64,000 bases of DNA from Bradyrhizobium sp. 1 (GTDB taxonomy: Bacteria; Pseudomonadota; Alphaproteobacteria; Rhizobiales; Xanthobacteraceae). This document shows positions 25,454 through 32,963 of the stretch, in pieces. Within the stretch, counting starts at the first letter, position 1; each line of letters starts with the position of its first letter. The notes below the pieces were generated by a model. The model was not told the DNA's origin. It searched no databases and worked only from the letters and a program-made list of their open reading frames with translations. Both the position numbers and the translations under genes were made by a program. Where the stretch lies: positions 555,917 to 619,916 of the forward strand of contig NZ_JADPJH010000022.1 of assembly GCF_023073315.1 (NCBI RefSeq), given 5' to 3'.

Positions 25454-25777
25454 ATGCCTGCCGCACCCGACCTCCTGTTCCGAACACTCGCCGATCCGAC
25501 CCGGCGGGCGATCTTCGAGCGGCTGTGCCGCGAGGGCGAGCAGACGGTCGGGGCACTGACGGCGCAGTCGGGCGTTTCCCAGCCGGCGGTCTCAAAGCAT
25601 CTCGGCGCGCTGAAGCAGGCTGGCCTTGTGCGCGACCGGCATGAAGGACGCCAGACCCATTACAGCGCGCAGCCCGGGGCGCTCAATCCGCTGCTCGACT
25701 GGACCAGCCAGATGGCCGGCTTCTGGCAGAACCGGCTCGATGCGCTCGACGATCTCCTGAAGAGGATGGACCAATGA
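25454..25777 (+). CDS. ArsR-family transcriptional regulator
   Basis: A 107-residue winged-helix repressor. The motif LFRTLADPTRRAIFERL, the recognition helix region (SGVSQPAVSKHLGALKQAGLV) and the wing (DRHEGRQTHYS) are typical of the ArsR subgroup paired with SRPBCC proteins; no metal-binding Cys motif is seen. An ATG at 25436 would add six residues but lies inside the second operator and has no ribosome-binding site, so 25454 is preferred, preceded by GGA. It overlaps the next gene by ATGA. Autoregulation through the twin operator is likely. Confidence 0.88.
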   Translation: MPAAPDLLFRTLADPTRRAIFERLCREGEQTVGALTAQSGVSQPAVSKHLGALKQAGLVRDRHEGRQTHYSAQPGALNPLLDWTSQMAGFWQNRLDALDDLLKRMDQ

Positions 25778-26205
25778 CCGAAGCTTCTGCTGAAACACGT
25801 TCCGTCGTCGTCGAACGCGAGTTTACCGCCCCAGTGGAGCGGCTCTGGCGCGCGCTGACGCAGCCGCATCTGATCGAGGAATGGCTGATGAAGAACGACT
25901 TCAAGCCCGATGTCGGCCATCGCTTCAATTTGCGCGGCGAATGGGGCGGCGTGCTCGATTGCGAGGTGCTCACCATCGAGCCGCAGAAGACGCTCGCCTA
26001 CACCTGGAATTTCTCGCATGAGGATGCCGCGTTCGACTTGCGAAGCGTCGTGACATTCACGCTGACGCCGACGGGTGCCGGCACGCATTTGCGCGTCGAG
26101 CAGGCTGGCTTCAGCCCGACGCAGAAGCAGGCCTATGGCGGCGCGCATGCCGGCTGGAAGCAGTTTTTCACCAAGCTGGACGAGCTGCTGGCGCGGGCGG
26201 AATAG
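25774..26205 (+). CDS. SRPBCC (AHSA1-like) domain protein
   Basis: A 143-residue single-domain protein of the START-like SRPBCC fold, AHSA1 subgroup (FTAPVERLWRALTQPHLIEEWL, FNLRGEWGGVLDCEVLTIEP, AGWKQFFTKLDELLA). Such proteins bind hydrophobic ligands; the ligand here is unknown. It overlaps the ArsR gene by four bases and is the typical partner of that ArsR subgroup. Confidence 0.87.
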   Translation: MTEASAETRSVVVEREFTAPVERLWRALTQPHLIEEWLMKNDFKPDVGHRFNLRGEWGGVLDCEVLTIEPQKTLAYTWNFSHEDAAFDLRSVVTFTLTPTGAGTHLRVEQAGFSPTQKQAYGGAHAGWKQFFTKLDELLARAE

Positions 26206-26249
26206 CCCGGCCGCCGGCCTTCATTCGATCGTCTCAAGAGGAGGTTTCA

Positions 26250-26474
26250 TTGACCGGAAATATGTGGGTTCGGCAGATCCATCGCTGGCTGTCGATTGGT
26301 TTCACGCTCGCCGTCGTCGCGAACATCGTCGCCATGACGCAGCAGGTCCAGGCCGCGTGGATCGGCTTCCTGGCGCTCGTCCCGCTGATTCCAATGCTCA
26401 TCACCGGGCTCTATCTGTTCGCGCTGCCCTATCTCGGCCGGCGCGACGACACGCGAGGCGAGGCGAGGTCATGA
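26250..26474 (+). CDS. Small two-span membrane protein
   Basis: A 74-residue protein with two predicted membrane segments (about residues 14-32 and 37-60), then a basic tail (RRDDTRGEARS). AGGAGG lies five bases before a TTG at 26250, which therefore looks like the real start; the ATG at 26262 is further from it. It belongs to the ArsR operon, 44 bases after the SRPBCC gene, and overlaps the next gene by ATGA. It resembles small transmembrane proteins found with SRPBCC/DUF1801 genes; the function is unknown. Confidence 0.72.
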   Translation: MTGNMWVRQIHRWLSIGFTLAVVANIVAMTQQVQAAWIGFLALVPLIPMLITGLYLFALPYLGRRDDTRGEARS

Positions 26475-26911
26475 AGCAAGCCGTGACCGCAAAGAAGACC
26501 AGCGCGAAGGACGCGACTGGGCCCTCGCCCTCCAAGCTGATCGACGGCCGGATCAAGGAGCTCGGCGACTGGCGCGGCGAGATGCTGGCGCGGGTCCGCG
26601 GCCTGATCAAGGAGGCCGCTCCAGATGTCATCGAGGAATGGAAGTGGCGCGGCGTTCCCGTGTGGGAGCACGACGGCATCATCTGCACCGGCGAAACCTA
26701 CAAGGCCGTGGTGAAGATGACGTTTGCCAAGGGCGCGGCGCTCGCAGATCCCGCCGGCCTGTTCAATTCCAGCCTCGACGGCAATGTGCGACGCGCGATC
26801 GATATTCGCGAAGGCGAAAAGATCAACGAGAAAGCGTTGAAGGCGCTGATCCGAGCGGCGATGGAGCTGAACGCGTCGAAGAAGAAGCCCGCCAGGAAGC
26901 GTTCGGCATAA
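26471..26911 (+). CDS. DUF1801 domain protein
   Basis: A 146-residue protein with a DUF1801 domain (IKEAAPDVIEEWKWRGVPVW, GIICTGETYKAVVKMTFAKG, LFNSSLDGNVRRAIDIREGE) between a Lys/Ala-rich N-terminus and a basic tail (KKKPARKRSA). The fold is related to frataxin-like YdhG proteins, without known chemistry. Its start overlaps the small membrane protein gene; the longer frame from 26075 is a shadow of the SRPBCC gene. It is the last gene of the ArsR operon. Confidence 0.83.
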   Translation: MKQAVTAKKTSAKDATGPSPSKLIDGRIKELGDWRGEMLARVRGLIKEAAPDVIEEWKWRGVPVWEHDGIICTGETYKAVVKMTFAKGAALADPAGLFNSSLDGNVRRAIDIREGEKINEKALKALIRAAMELNASKKKPARKRSA

Positions 26912-26920
26912 CCGGCGGCG

Positions 26921-28456
26921 TCAGGCCGCCGCGGTGATCGGGCGCGGGCTCACGACATATTCGCGCAAGACCTTGTCGTTGGCATCGACCTCGATCAGCG
27001 AGACGTCGTAAGTCCAGAGATCGGCCAGATGCTGGAGCACGCGCTTGGCGTCGGTCTCGTTGAGCTGCGAGCCCTTGATGACGTGGTGATGCAGGATCAG
27101 CCGGCGGTCGCCGGAGAGATCGACATCCACCACCTCGATATTGGCGTCGATGTAGCCGACATCGTGCTGCCGCGCCAGTTCGCGTCGGACGCGGCGGAAG
27201 CCGCGATCGTCGTGGATGGCGTCGACCCTTATGCCGGCGCGCTCCTCGGGATCATCGTGCAGATGGAACATGCGGAGCTGCCGCATCAGCTTCGGGCTCA
27301 GGAACTGCGCGATAAAACTTTCGTCGCGGTAGTTGGCCCAGACGTCGCGCAGCACGCCCATCACGTCGTTCTTGCCGGCGATATCGGGGAACCACTCGCG
27401 GTCCTCGTCTTCGGGCCTGGTGACGATGCGCTCGATATCCTGCATCATGGCAAAGCCGAGCGCATAGGGATTGAAGCCTGAGAAGCGTTGATCGTCGAAT
27501 TCGGGCTGGAACACCACGTTGGTGTGCGATCCCAAGAATTCGAGGAAATTGCCGTCGGTGATGCGGCCCTGCTCGTGCAGCTTGGTCATGATGCGATAGT
27601 GGACGTAGGTCGCCGTCCCCTCGTTCATCACCTTGGTCTGGCTCTGCGGGTAGAAATATTGCGCAATGTGGCGGACGATGCGCAGCAGCTCGCGCTGCCA
27701 GGGCGCCAGCCGCGGCGCGCTCTTCTCCAGGAAATACAGCAGGTTTTCCTGCGGCAGGCCGAGCAGCTTGCGGCGGCGTTCGAGGGAGATCGCCGACCGG
27801 GTCTTCGACACCCCCTTGGGCACGGTGCGCCAGAGATCGTTGAAGACTTCCTCTTCGTGCTGGCGGCGACGGCCGGCACGCTTCTCTTCCTCGCGCAAAT
27901 CCAGCTTCTTCTTGCCGGGATAGCGGTCGATACCGTGCGACATCAGCGCATGCGCCGCGTCCAGCGTGCGCTCGACCTCGGTGCGGCCGTAGCGATCCTC
28001 GCACTGCATGACATAGTTCTTGGCGAAATCGAGATAATCCAGGATGCCATCGGCATCGGTCCACTGCTTGAACAGATAATTGTTCTTGAAGAAGTGGTTG
28101 TGGCCGAAGGCGGCGTGCGCGATCACCAGCGTCTGCATCGTCGCCGTATTCTCCTCCATCAGATAGGAGATACACGGCGAGGAGTTGATCACGATCTCAT
28201 AAGCGAGCCCCATCAGGCCCTTGCGGTAGGACGCTTCGTGGTACGCAAATTGTTTGCCGAAAGACCAGTGCTTGTAGAACAAGGGCATGCCGACGGAGGA
28301 GTAGGCATCCAGCATCTGCTCGGCGGTGATGACTTCGATCTGGTTCGGATAGACGTCGAGACCGAGATCTTTCAGCGCCACCTCCTCGCAGGCATCGGTG
28401 ATGCGCTGCAAGGTGTGGAAATCCCAATCCGCGCCTTCGAACAATCTTTCCGTCAT
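26921..28456 (-). CDS. SpoVR family protein (YcgB-like)
   Basis: A 511-residue cytosolic protein of the SpoVR/YcgB family. Family stretches are MPLFYKHWSFGKQFAYHE, YEIVINSSPCISYLMEENT, HAAFGHNHFFKNNYLFKQW and NEGTATYVHYRIMTKLHEQG. It is the third gene of the PrkA-YeaH-SpoVR set, overlapping the YeaH gene by four bases. In Escherichia coli the homologues are stationary-phase genes; the molecular role is unknown. Confidence 0.92.
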   Translation of the reverse strand: MTERLFEGADWDFHTLQRITDACEEVALKDLGLDVYPNQIEVITAEQMLDAYSSVGMPLFYKHWSFGKQFAYHEASYRKGLMGLAYEIVINSSPCISYLMEENTATMQTLVIAHAAFGHNHFFKNNYLFKQWTDADGILDYLDFAKNYVMQCEDRYGRTEVERTLDAAHALMSHGIDRYPGKKKLDLREEEKRAGRRRQHEEEVFNDLWRTVPKGVSKTRSAISLERRRKLLGLPQENLLYFLEKSAPRLAPWQRELLRIVRHIAQYFYPQSQTKVMNEGTATYVHYRIMTKLHEQGRITDGNFLEFLGSHTNVVFQPEFDDQRFSGFNPYALGFAMMQDIERIVTRPEDEDREWFPDIAGKNDVMGVLRDVWANYRDESFIAQFLSPKLMRQLRMFHLHDDPEERAGIRVDAIHDDRGFRRVRRELARQHDVGYIDANIEVVDVDLSGDRRLILHHHVIKGSQLNETDAKRVLQHLADLWTYDVSLIEVDANDKVLREYVVSPRPITAAA

Positions 28457-29736
28457 GGAGCGGCTTTCTCCTTGGCAGTTTCGCGGCGCTGGAACAGATC
28501 GTGGAACACCGGAAAGATCTCGCTGCGCTCGCTGACCTTGCGCATCGAGAGTGGCGCCCCGCTGTTGCGCAGGCGGTCGTAGAGGGTCCAGAGCGAGGAG
28601 TCGGAGAGATCGAAGGCGCTGCCGCCGGATTCCCCGACCTCGAGATAGGCAAAGAACTGGCAGACCGGCAAAATCTTGTCGGTCAGCAGCATGCCCGTGA
28701 GCTCGCCGTCGGAATAGGAATTGTCGCCGTCGGAGGCTTGCGCTGCGTAGATATTCCAGTCCGACGGATTGAATCGCTCGCGCACGATCTCGTGCATCGC
28801 CTGCAGCGCGCTGGAGACCAGCGTGCCGCCCGAGGCCGGGCCATAGAAGAAGGTCTGCTCGTCGACCTCCTCCGCGCGGTCGGTGTGGCGGATGAAGACG
28901 ATCTCGACATGCTTGTAACGGCGCTTCAGGAACACGTAGAGCAGCATGTAGAAGCGCTTGGCGAGATCCTTCATGTGCTCGGACATCGAGCCCGAGACGT
29001 CCATCAGGCAGAACATCACGGCCTGAGCGACGGGTTTCGGCACCGTCTCGAAGCGGCGGTAGCGGATGTCGAGCGGATCGATGAAGGGAATGCGCTTCGA
29101 CTTCGCCCTCAGTTTTTCGAGCTGAGCGACAAGCTCCGCACGCTCGTCCTCGTCGGTGCAGGCGGCGATCGCGGCTTCCAGCTCTTCGAGTTCGTCCTTG
29201 CTGGGACGCTTGAGCGCAATGCGGCGTGCCAGCGCGAGCCGGACCGTCCGGCTGACCGAGATGTTGGATGGCGAGCCCGAGGTGGTGTAGCCGGCGCGCT
29301 GGATGCCTTCACTTTCGGTCTGTGCAACCTTGCGCTTGGCGAGATCGGGAAGCTCGAGATCGTCGAGGAAGAGATCGACGAACTCGTCGCGGCTCAGCAC
29401 GAAGCGGAAGGCGTCCTCGCCGTCGCCTTCACCGGGGCCGGAATCCTTGGCGCTGCCCTGGCCGGAGCGCTGGAGATAGTCGCCCTCGATGAACTTCTTG
29501 TTCCCGGGCAGCACCATGTCGCGGGTTCCGCCCTGGCGGCGGAAACGCGGCTCATGCATGCCGTCGAGCGGTATGGTGACCTCACCACCCTCCAGGACGT
29601 CCTTGATGTCGCGTTCCTGCGAGGTCTTCTTGACGGCGCCCTGCACCAGGGATTTGGCCCGACGCAAGAACCGCTGGCGGTTCTCGAGACTCTTGCCGCC
29701 TGGATTCAGGCGCCTGTCAATAATGTGAATCGGCAC
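28453..29736 (-). CDS. YeaH/YhbH family protein (DUF444)
   Basis: A 427-residue protein of the YeaH/YhbH family. The N-terminus is basic (NRQRFLRRAKSLVQGAVKK) and the C-terminal half carries a von Willebrand A-like domain with a MIDAS-type motif (MDVSGSMSEHMKDLAKRFY). It lies between prkA and the SpoVR gene, 13 bases after the former and overlapping the latter. The three probably act together; the partner relations are inferred from conserved order. Confidence 0.92.
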   Translation of the reverse strand: MPIHIIDRRLNPGGKSLENRQRFLRRAKSLVQGAVKKTSQERDIKDVLEGGEVTIPLDGMHEPRFRRQGGTRDMVLPGNKKFIEGDYLQRSGQGSAKDSGPGEGDGEDAFRFVLSRDEFVDLFLDDLELPDLAKRKVAQTESEGIQRAGYTTSGSPSNISVSRTVRLALARRIALKRPSKDELEELEAAIAACTDEDERAELVAQLEKLRAKSKRIPFIDPLDIRYRRFETVPKPVAQAVMFCLMDVSGSMSEHMKDLAKRFYMLLYVFLKRRYKHVEIVFIRHTDRAEEVDEQTFFYGPASGGTLVSSALQAMHEIVRERFNPSDWNIYAAQASDGDNSYSDGELTGMLLTDKILPVCQFFAYLEVGESGGSAFDLSDSSLWTLYDRLRNSGAPLSMRKVSERSEIFPVFHDLFQRRETAKEKAAP

Positions 29737-29749
29737 TTTTCCATCCGCC

Positions 29750-31693
29750 TCAACCGGCCTGCTTCACGCGCATGTACCATTCGACGAGCCGGCGAACCTG
29801 ACGCTCGGTGTAGCCGCGCTCCACCATGCGTGCGACGAACTCGCCGTGCTTCTTCTCCGTCTCGCCGTCCTTCTTCGACCCGAAGGAGATGACCGGAAGC
29901 AGGTCTTCGACCTGAGAGAATATCCGCTTTTCGATCACCTCGCGAATCTTCTCGTAGGAGATCCAGGTCGGATTCTTGCCGCCGTTCTGGGCCCGCGACC
30001 GTAACGAGAATTTGACCACCTCGTTGCGGAAGTCCTTGGGGTTGGCAATGCCCGCCGGCTTCTCGATTTTCGTCAGTTCCTGGTTCAAAAGCTCGCGATC
30101 GAGCAGCTGGCCGGTGTCGGCATCCTTGAAGTCCTGGTCCTCGATCCAGGCGTCGGCATAGTCGACGTAGCGGTCGAACAGGTTCTGGCCGTAATCCGAG
30201 TAGGATTCGAGATAAGCCTTCTGGATCTCGTTGCCGATGAACTCGGCGTAGCGCGGCGCCAGATCCGCCTTGATGAATTCGAGGTAACGCTTCTCGATTT
30301 CCTCGGGCAGCTGCTCGCGGCGGATCGACTGCTCCAGCGCGTACATCAGATGCACGGCGTCGGCGGCAACTTCCTGCGGATCGTGGTTGAAGGTCGCAGC
30401 CAGGATCTTGAAGGCGAAGCGGGTGGACACTCCATCCATGCCTTCGTCGACGCCGGCGGCATCGCGATATTCCTGGACGCTGCGTGCCTTCGGATCGGAT
30501 TCCTTCAGGCTTTCGCCGTCGTAAACCCGCATCTTGGCAAACACCGTGGAATTCTCGTGCTTGCGCAGCCGCGACATCACCGAGAACCGCGCCAGCGTCT
30601 CCAGCGTCGAGGGCGCGCACGGCGCGGCCGCGAGCTCGGAGCCCTGGATCAGCTTCTCGTAGATCTTCTGCTCTTCGGTGATCCGCAGGCAATAAGGCAC
30701 CTTGATGACGCAAATGCGGTCGATGAAGGCTTCGTTGTTCTTGTTGGCCTTGAAGCTCGACCACTCGGCTTCGTTGGAGTGCGCAAGGATCACGCCGGTG
30801 AAGGGGATCGCACCGATGTTCTCGGTCCCGATGTAATTGCCTTCCTGCGTCGCGGTGAGCAGGGGGTGCAGCATCTTGATCGGCGCCTTGAACATCTCGA
30901 CGAACTCGAGCACGCCCTGGTTGGCGCGGTTGAGGCCGCCGGAATAGCTGTAGGCGTCGGGGTCGTTCTGCGCGTAGGTCTCGAGCTTGCGGATATCGAC
31001 CTTGCCGACCAGCGAGGAGATGTCCTGATTGTTCTCGTCGCCGGGCTCGGTCTTGGAGACTGCGATCTGGCGCAGCCGCGACGGCTGAATCTTGGCGACG
31101 CGGAACTGCGAGATGTCGCCGCCAAAGGCTTCGAGCCGCTTGTAGCACCACGGGCTCATCAAGCCGGAGAGGCGCCGGCGCGGAATGCCGTACTTCTCTT
31201 CCAGCATCGGCCCGAGGTTATCTGGATCGAACAGGCTGAGCGGGCTCTCGAACACCGGCGAGAGTTCATCGCCGGCCTTCAGCACGTAGATCGGATGCAC
31301 TTCCATCAGCGACTTCAGCCGCTCGGCGAGCGAGGATTTGCCGCCGCCGACCGGGCCGAGCAGATAGAGGATCTGCTTGCGCTCTTCGAGGCCCTGCGCC
31401 GCGTGCCGGAAGAAGCCGACGATGCGCTCGATGGTTTCTTCCATGCCGTAGAAGCCGGCGAAGGCCGGATAGGTACGGATGGTGCGGTTCAAAAAAATAC
31501 GGCCAAGGCGTGGGTCCTTGGCCGTGTCAATCATCTGGGGCTCGCCGATCGCTGCCAGCAGTCGTTCAGCCGCGTTGGCGTATTTCATGGGATCGCTTCG
31601 ACACGATTCCAGATATTCCGCCATCGACATGTCGAGCTGGCTTCTCGCCTCGAACGACCGAGCGAAAGCGTTGAATAGAGAATCGTTGTACAT
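29750..31693 (-). CDS. prkA: PrkA-family AAA+ serine protein kinase
   Basis: A 647-residue protein with an N-terminal AAA+ domain (Walker A GPVGGGKSSLAERL near residue 105, GTENIGAIPFTGVILAHSNE later) and a C-terminal kinase-type PrkA domain (about residues 390-620). Length matches E. coli YeaG. The start at 31693 follows GGAGAGGG; an upstream ATG at 31708 would add five residues. It heads an operon with YeaH and SpoVR, read from a candidate EcfG-type promoter 35-60 bases upstream. In E. coli the equivalent is RpoS-controlled. Confidence 0.92.
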   Translation of the reverse strand: MYNDSLFNAFARSFEARSQLDMSMAEYLESCRSDPMKYANAAERLLAAIGEPQMIDTAKDPRLGRIFLNRTIRTYPAFAGFYGMEETIERIVGFFRHAAQGLEERKQILYLLGPVGGGKSSLAERLKSLMEVHPIYVLKAGDELSPVFESPLSLFDPDNLGPMLEEKYGIPRRRLSGLMSPWCYKRLEAFGGDISQFRVAKIQPSRLRQIAVSKTEPGDENNQDISSLVGKVDIRKLETYAQNDPDAYSYSGGLNRANQGVLEFVEMFKAPIKMLHPLLTATQEGNYIGTENIGAIPFTGVILAHSNEAEWSSFKANKNNEAFIDRICVIKVPYCLRITEEQKIYEKLIQGSELAAAPCAPSTLETLARFSVMSRLRKHENSTVFAKMRVYDGESLKESDPKARSVQEYRDAAGVDEGMDGVSTRFAFKILAATFNHDPQEVAADAVHLMYALEQSIRREQLPEEIEKRYLEFIKADLAPRYAEFIGNEIQKAYLESYSDYGQNLFDRYVDYADAWIEDQDFKDADTGQLLDRELLNQELTKIEKPAGIANPKDFRNEVVKFSLRSRAQNGGKNPTWISYEKIREVIEKRIFSQVEDLLPVISFGSKKDGETEKKHGEFVARMVERGYTERQVRRLVEWYMRVKQAG

Positions 31694-31727
31694 GATCCCT
31701 CTCCGCATGAGTTCCGCTACACAACTG

Positions 31728-31753
31728 AACTAAAGCAGCGACTGGACCGTTCC
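31728..31753 (-). promoter_or_regulatory. Candidate EcfG-type promoter of prkA-yeaH-spoVR
   Basis: On the minus strand GGAAC (31753-31749) is followed by 17 bases and AGTT (31731-31728). This matches the alphaproteobacterial general-stress form GGAAC-N16/17-cgTT except for one base. Predicted transcription starts roughly 27 bases before the prkA ATG, leaving room for its ribosome site. The roughly 300-base gap to the next gene holds nothing else recognised. Confidence 0.6.
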
Positions 31754-31992
31754 GCAGCGCCACTCTCGAATCAGCGTGAGCACATGACGATCATTCGACA
31801 CCCGGGGGCCTTCACCACGCAACGCACTACGTAGGCATCGGGTGAGTTACGAACAGGCACCTGCCTGTTATTTGTGCGAATCTATATCCATCTTCGCTCA
31901 TTTCCAGAAAATGTCACTCGGTCGCAACATCCGGGCAATACCGGGGATCGGCCTTTCCGGCGGTGCAGCATAGGTGCCAGCTGGCGGCAGCT

Positions 31993-32703
31993 TTATGACG
32001 CTCGGACGGCAAGGGTTTCTGAGATCGAGGCTGCCGAGACCGAGTCCTGCCTGCCTTGATCGCGGTCTCGCCGCAATGCAGTGCGTGAATCGCTGGCGGC
32101 ATGACAGTCACGGCAGGCGCGCAGCAATGTCTCAAAATCGGTCGCCAGCCCATCGAGGCGAATGACGATGCGATCATCCCGCACACCATCCGACTTCGAT
32201 CCCGTCTTGCCTCCGACCTTGCCTCCGATCCTGGCTCGGATACAGCAGAGCTGCCGCTGCAAGGCCGGCGTCGGCGTCAGCACGATCATCCTGTGACCAC
32301 GGCGCTCCTCGGCCGAAACCTCCGCAATCGACTCCCACAGCAGAAATTCATTGCCGATGCGGAGATCGCGGATGCCATAGGGGGTCACGATCACCACCGA
32401 GCCCCGTTCGGCGGGGAGCAACCAGATCAGCCGGCTGGTGATCAGGCCGAACACGGCGACGCCGGCATAGCCGAGCGTCGTGTCGTAGTCGCCAAGACCA
32501 TTCCCCCAAAGTCCATCCCACCAGTCGAACGCGAGGCTCGCGCTGAGCAGGGTCATCGCAAAGCCCGCCGCGACCAGCAGCCGCAGGCGCGTCGCGCATT
32601 GATTGATTTCGAGATCGTGAGCCGCGTCGATGCACACGGCCGGCGCGATCGATGGTGGACTTTCGGCGACGGCAACCATAGAGCCGTCAGGATGTGCGTG
32701 CAT
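31993..32703 (-). CDS. STM3941-like membrane protein (paralogue 2)
   Basis: A 236-residue protein. Two hydrophobic segments (roughly residues 46-65 and 80-100) are followed by VVIVTPYGIRDLRIGNEFLLW and MIVLTPTP, the same motif series as the protein at 23411-23995 (VVFITRVGIRDTRIADDTISW). The tail is longer and rich in Lys/Arg, with CRDCH near residue 205. The start at 32703 is preferred because GGGGGAA lies just upstream; a GTG at 32775 would add 24 residues. Its function is unknown. Confidence 0.68.
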   Translation of the reverse strand: MHAHPDGSMVAVAESPPSIAPAVCIDAAHDLEINQCATRLRLLVAAGFAMTLLSASLAFDWWDGLWGNGLGDYDTTLGYAGVAVFGLITSRLIWLLPAERGSVVIVTPYGIRDLRIGNEFLLWESIAEVSAEERRGHRMIVLTPTPALQRQLCCIRARIGGKVGGKTGSKSDGVRDDRIVIRLDGLATDFETLLRACRDCHAASDSRTALRRDRDQGRQDSVSAASISETLAVRAS

Positions 32704-32963
32704 GCTTTCCCCCAGCATGGCCATTCGCGACCGAGCCACGATGACGTTACGCAACGAGACCTTGGCCAATTCCACCGGCCAACGACCTTTTACGCAACAC
32801 CGCCACTCCCGCCTGGATCGACCTGATCACGACGGAGTTAGACTGAGAGTATGACGCCTATACGGTTGATTGGTTCCCTCCCGGGAGCATGTAAGCTAGA
32901 GGATAGCGCGTCAGGACCGGCGCGGAAACCCCTCGCCCGCAGGCTTGGAGATAAATAGGCATC

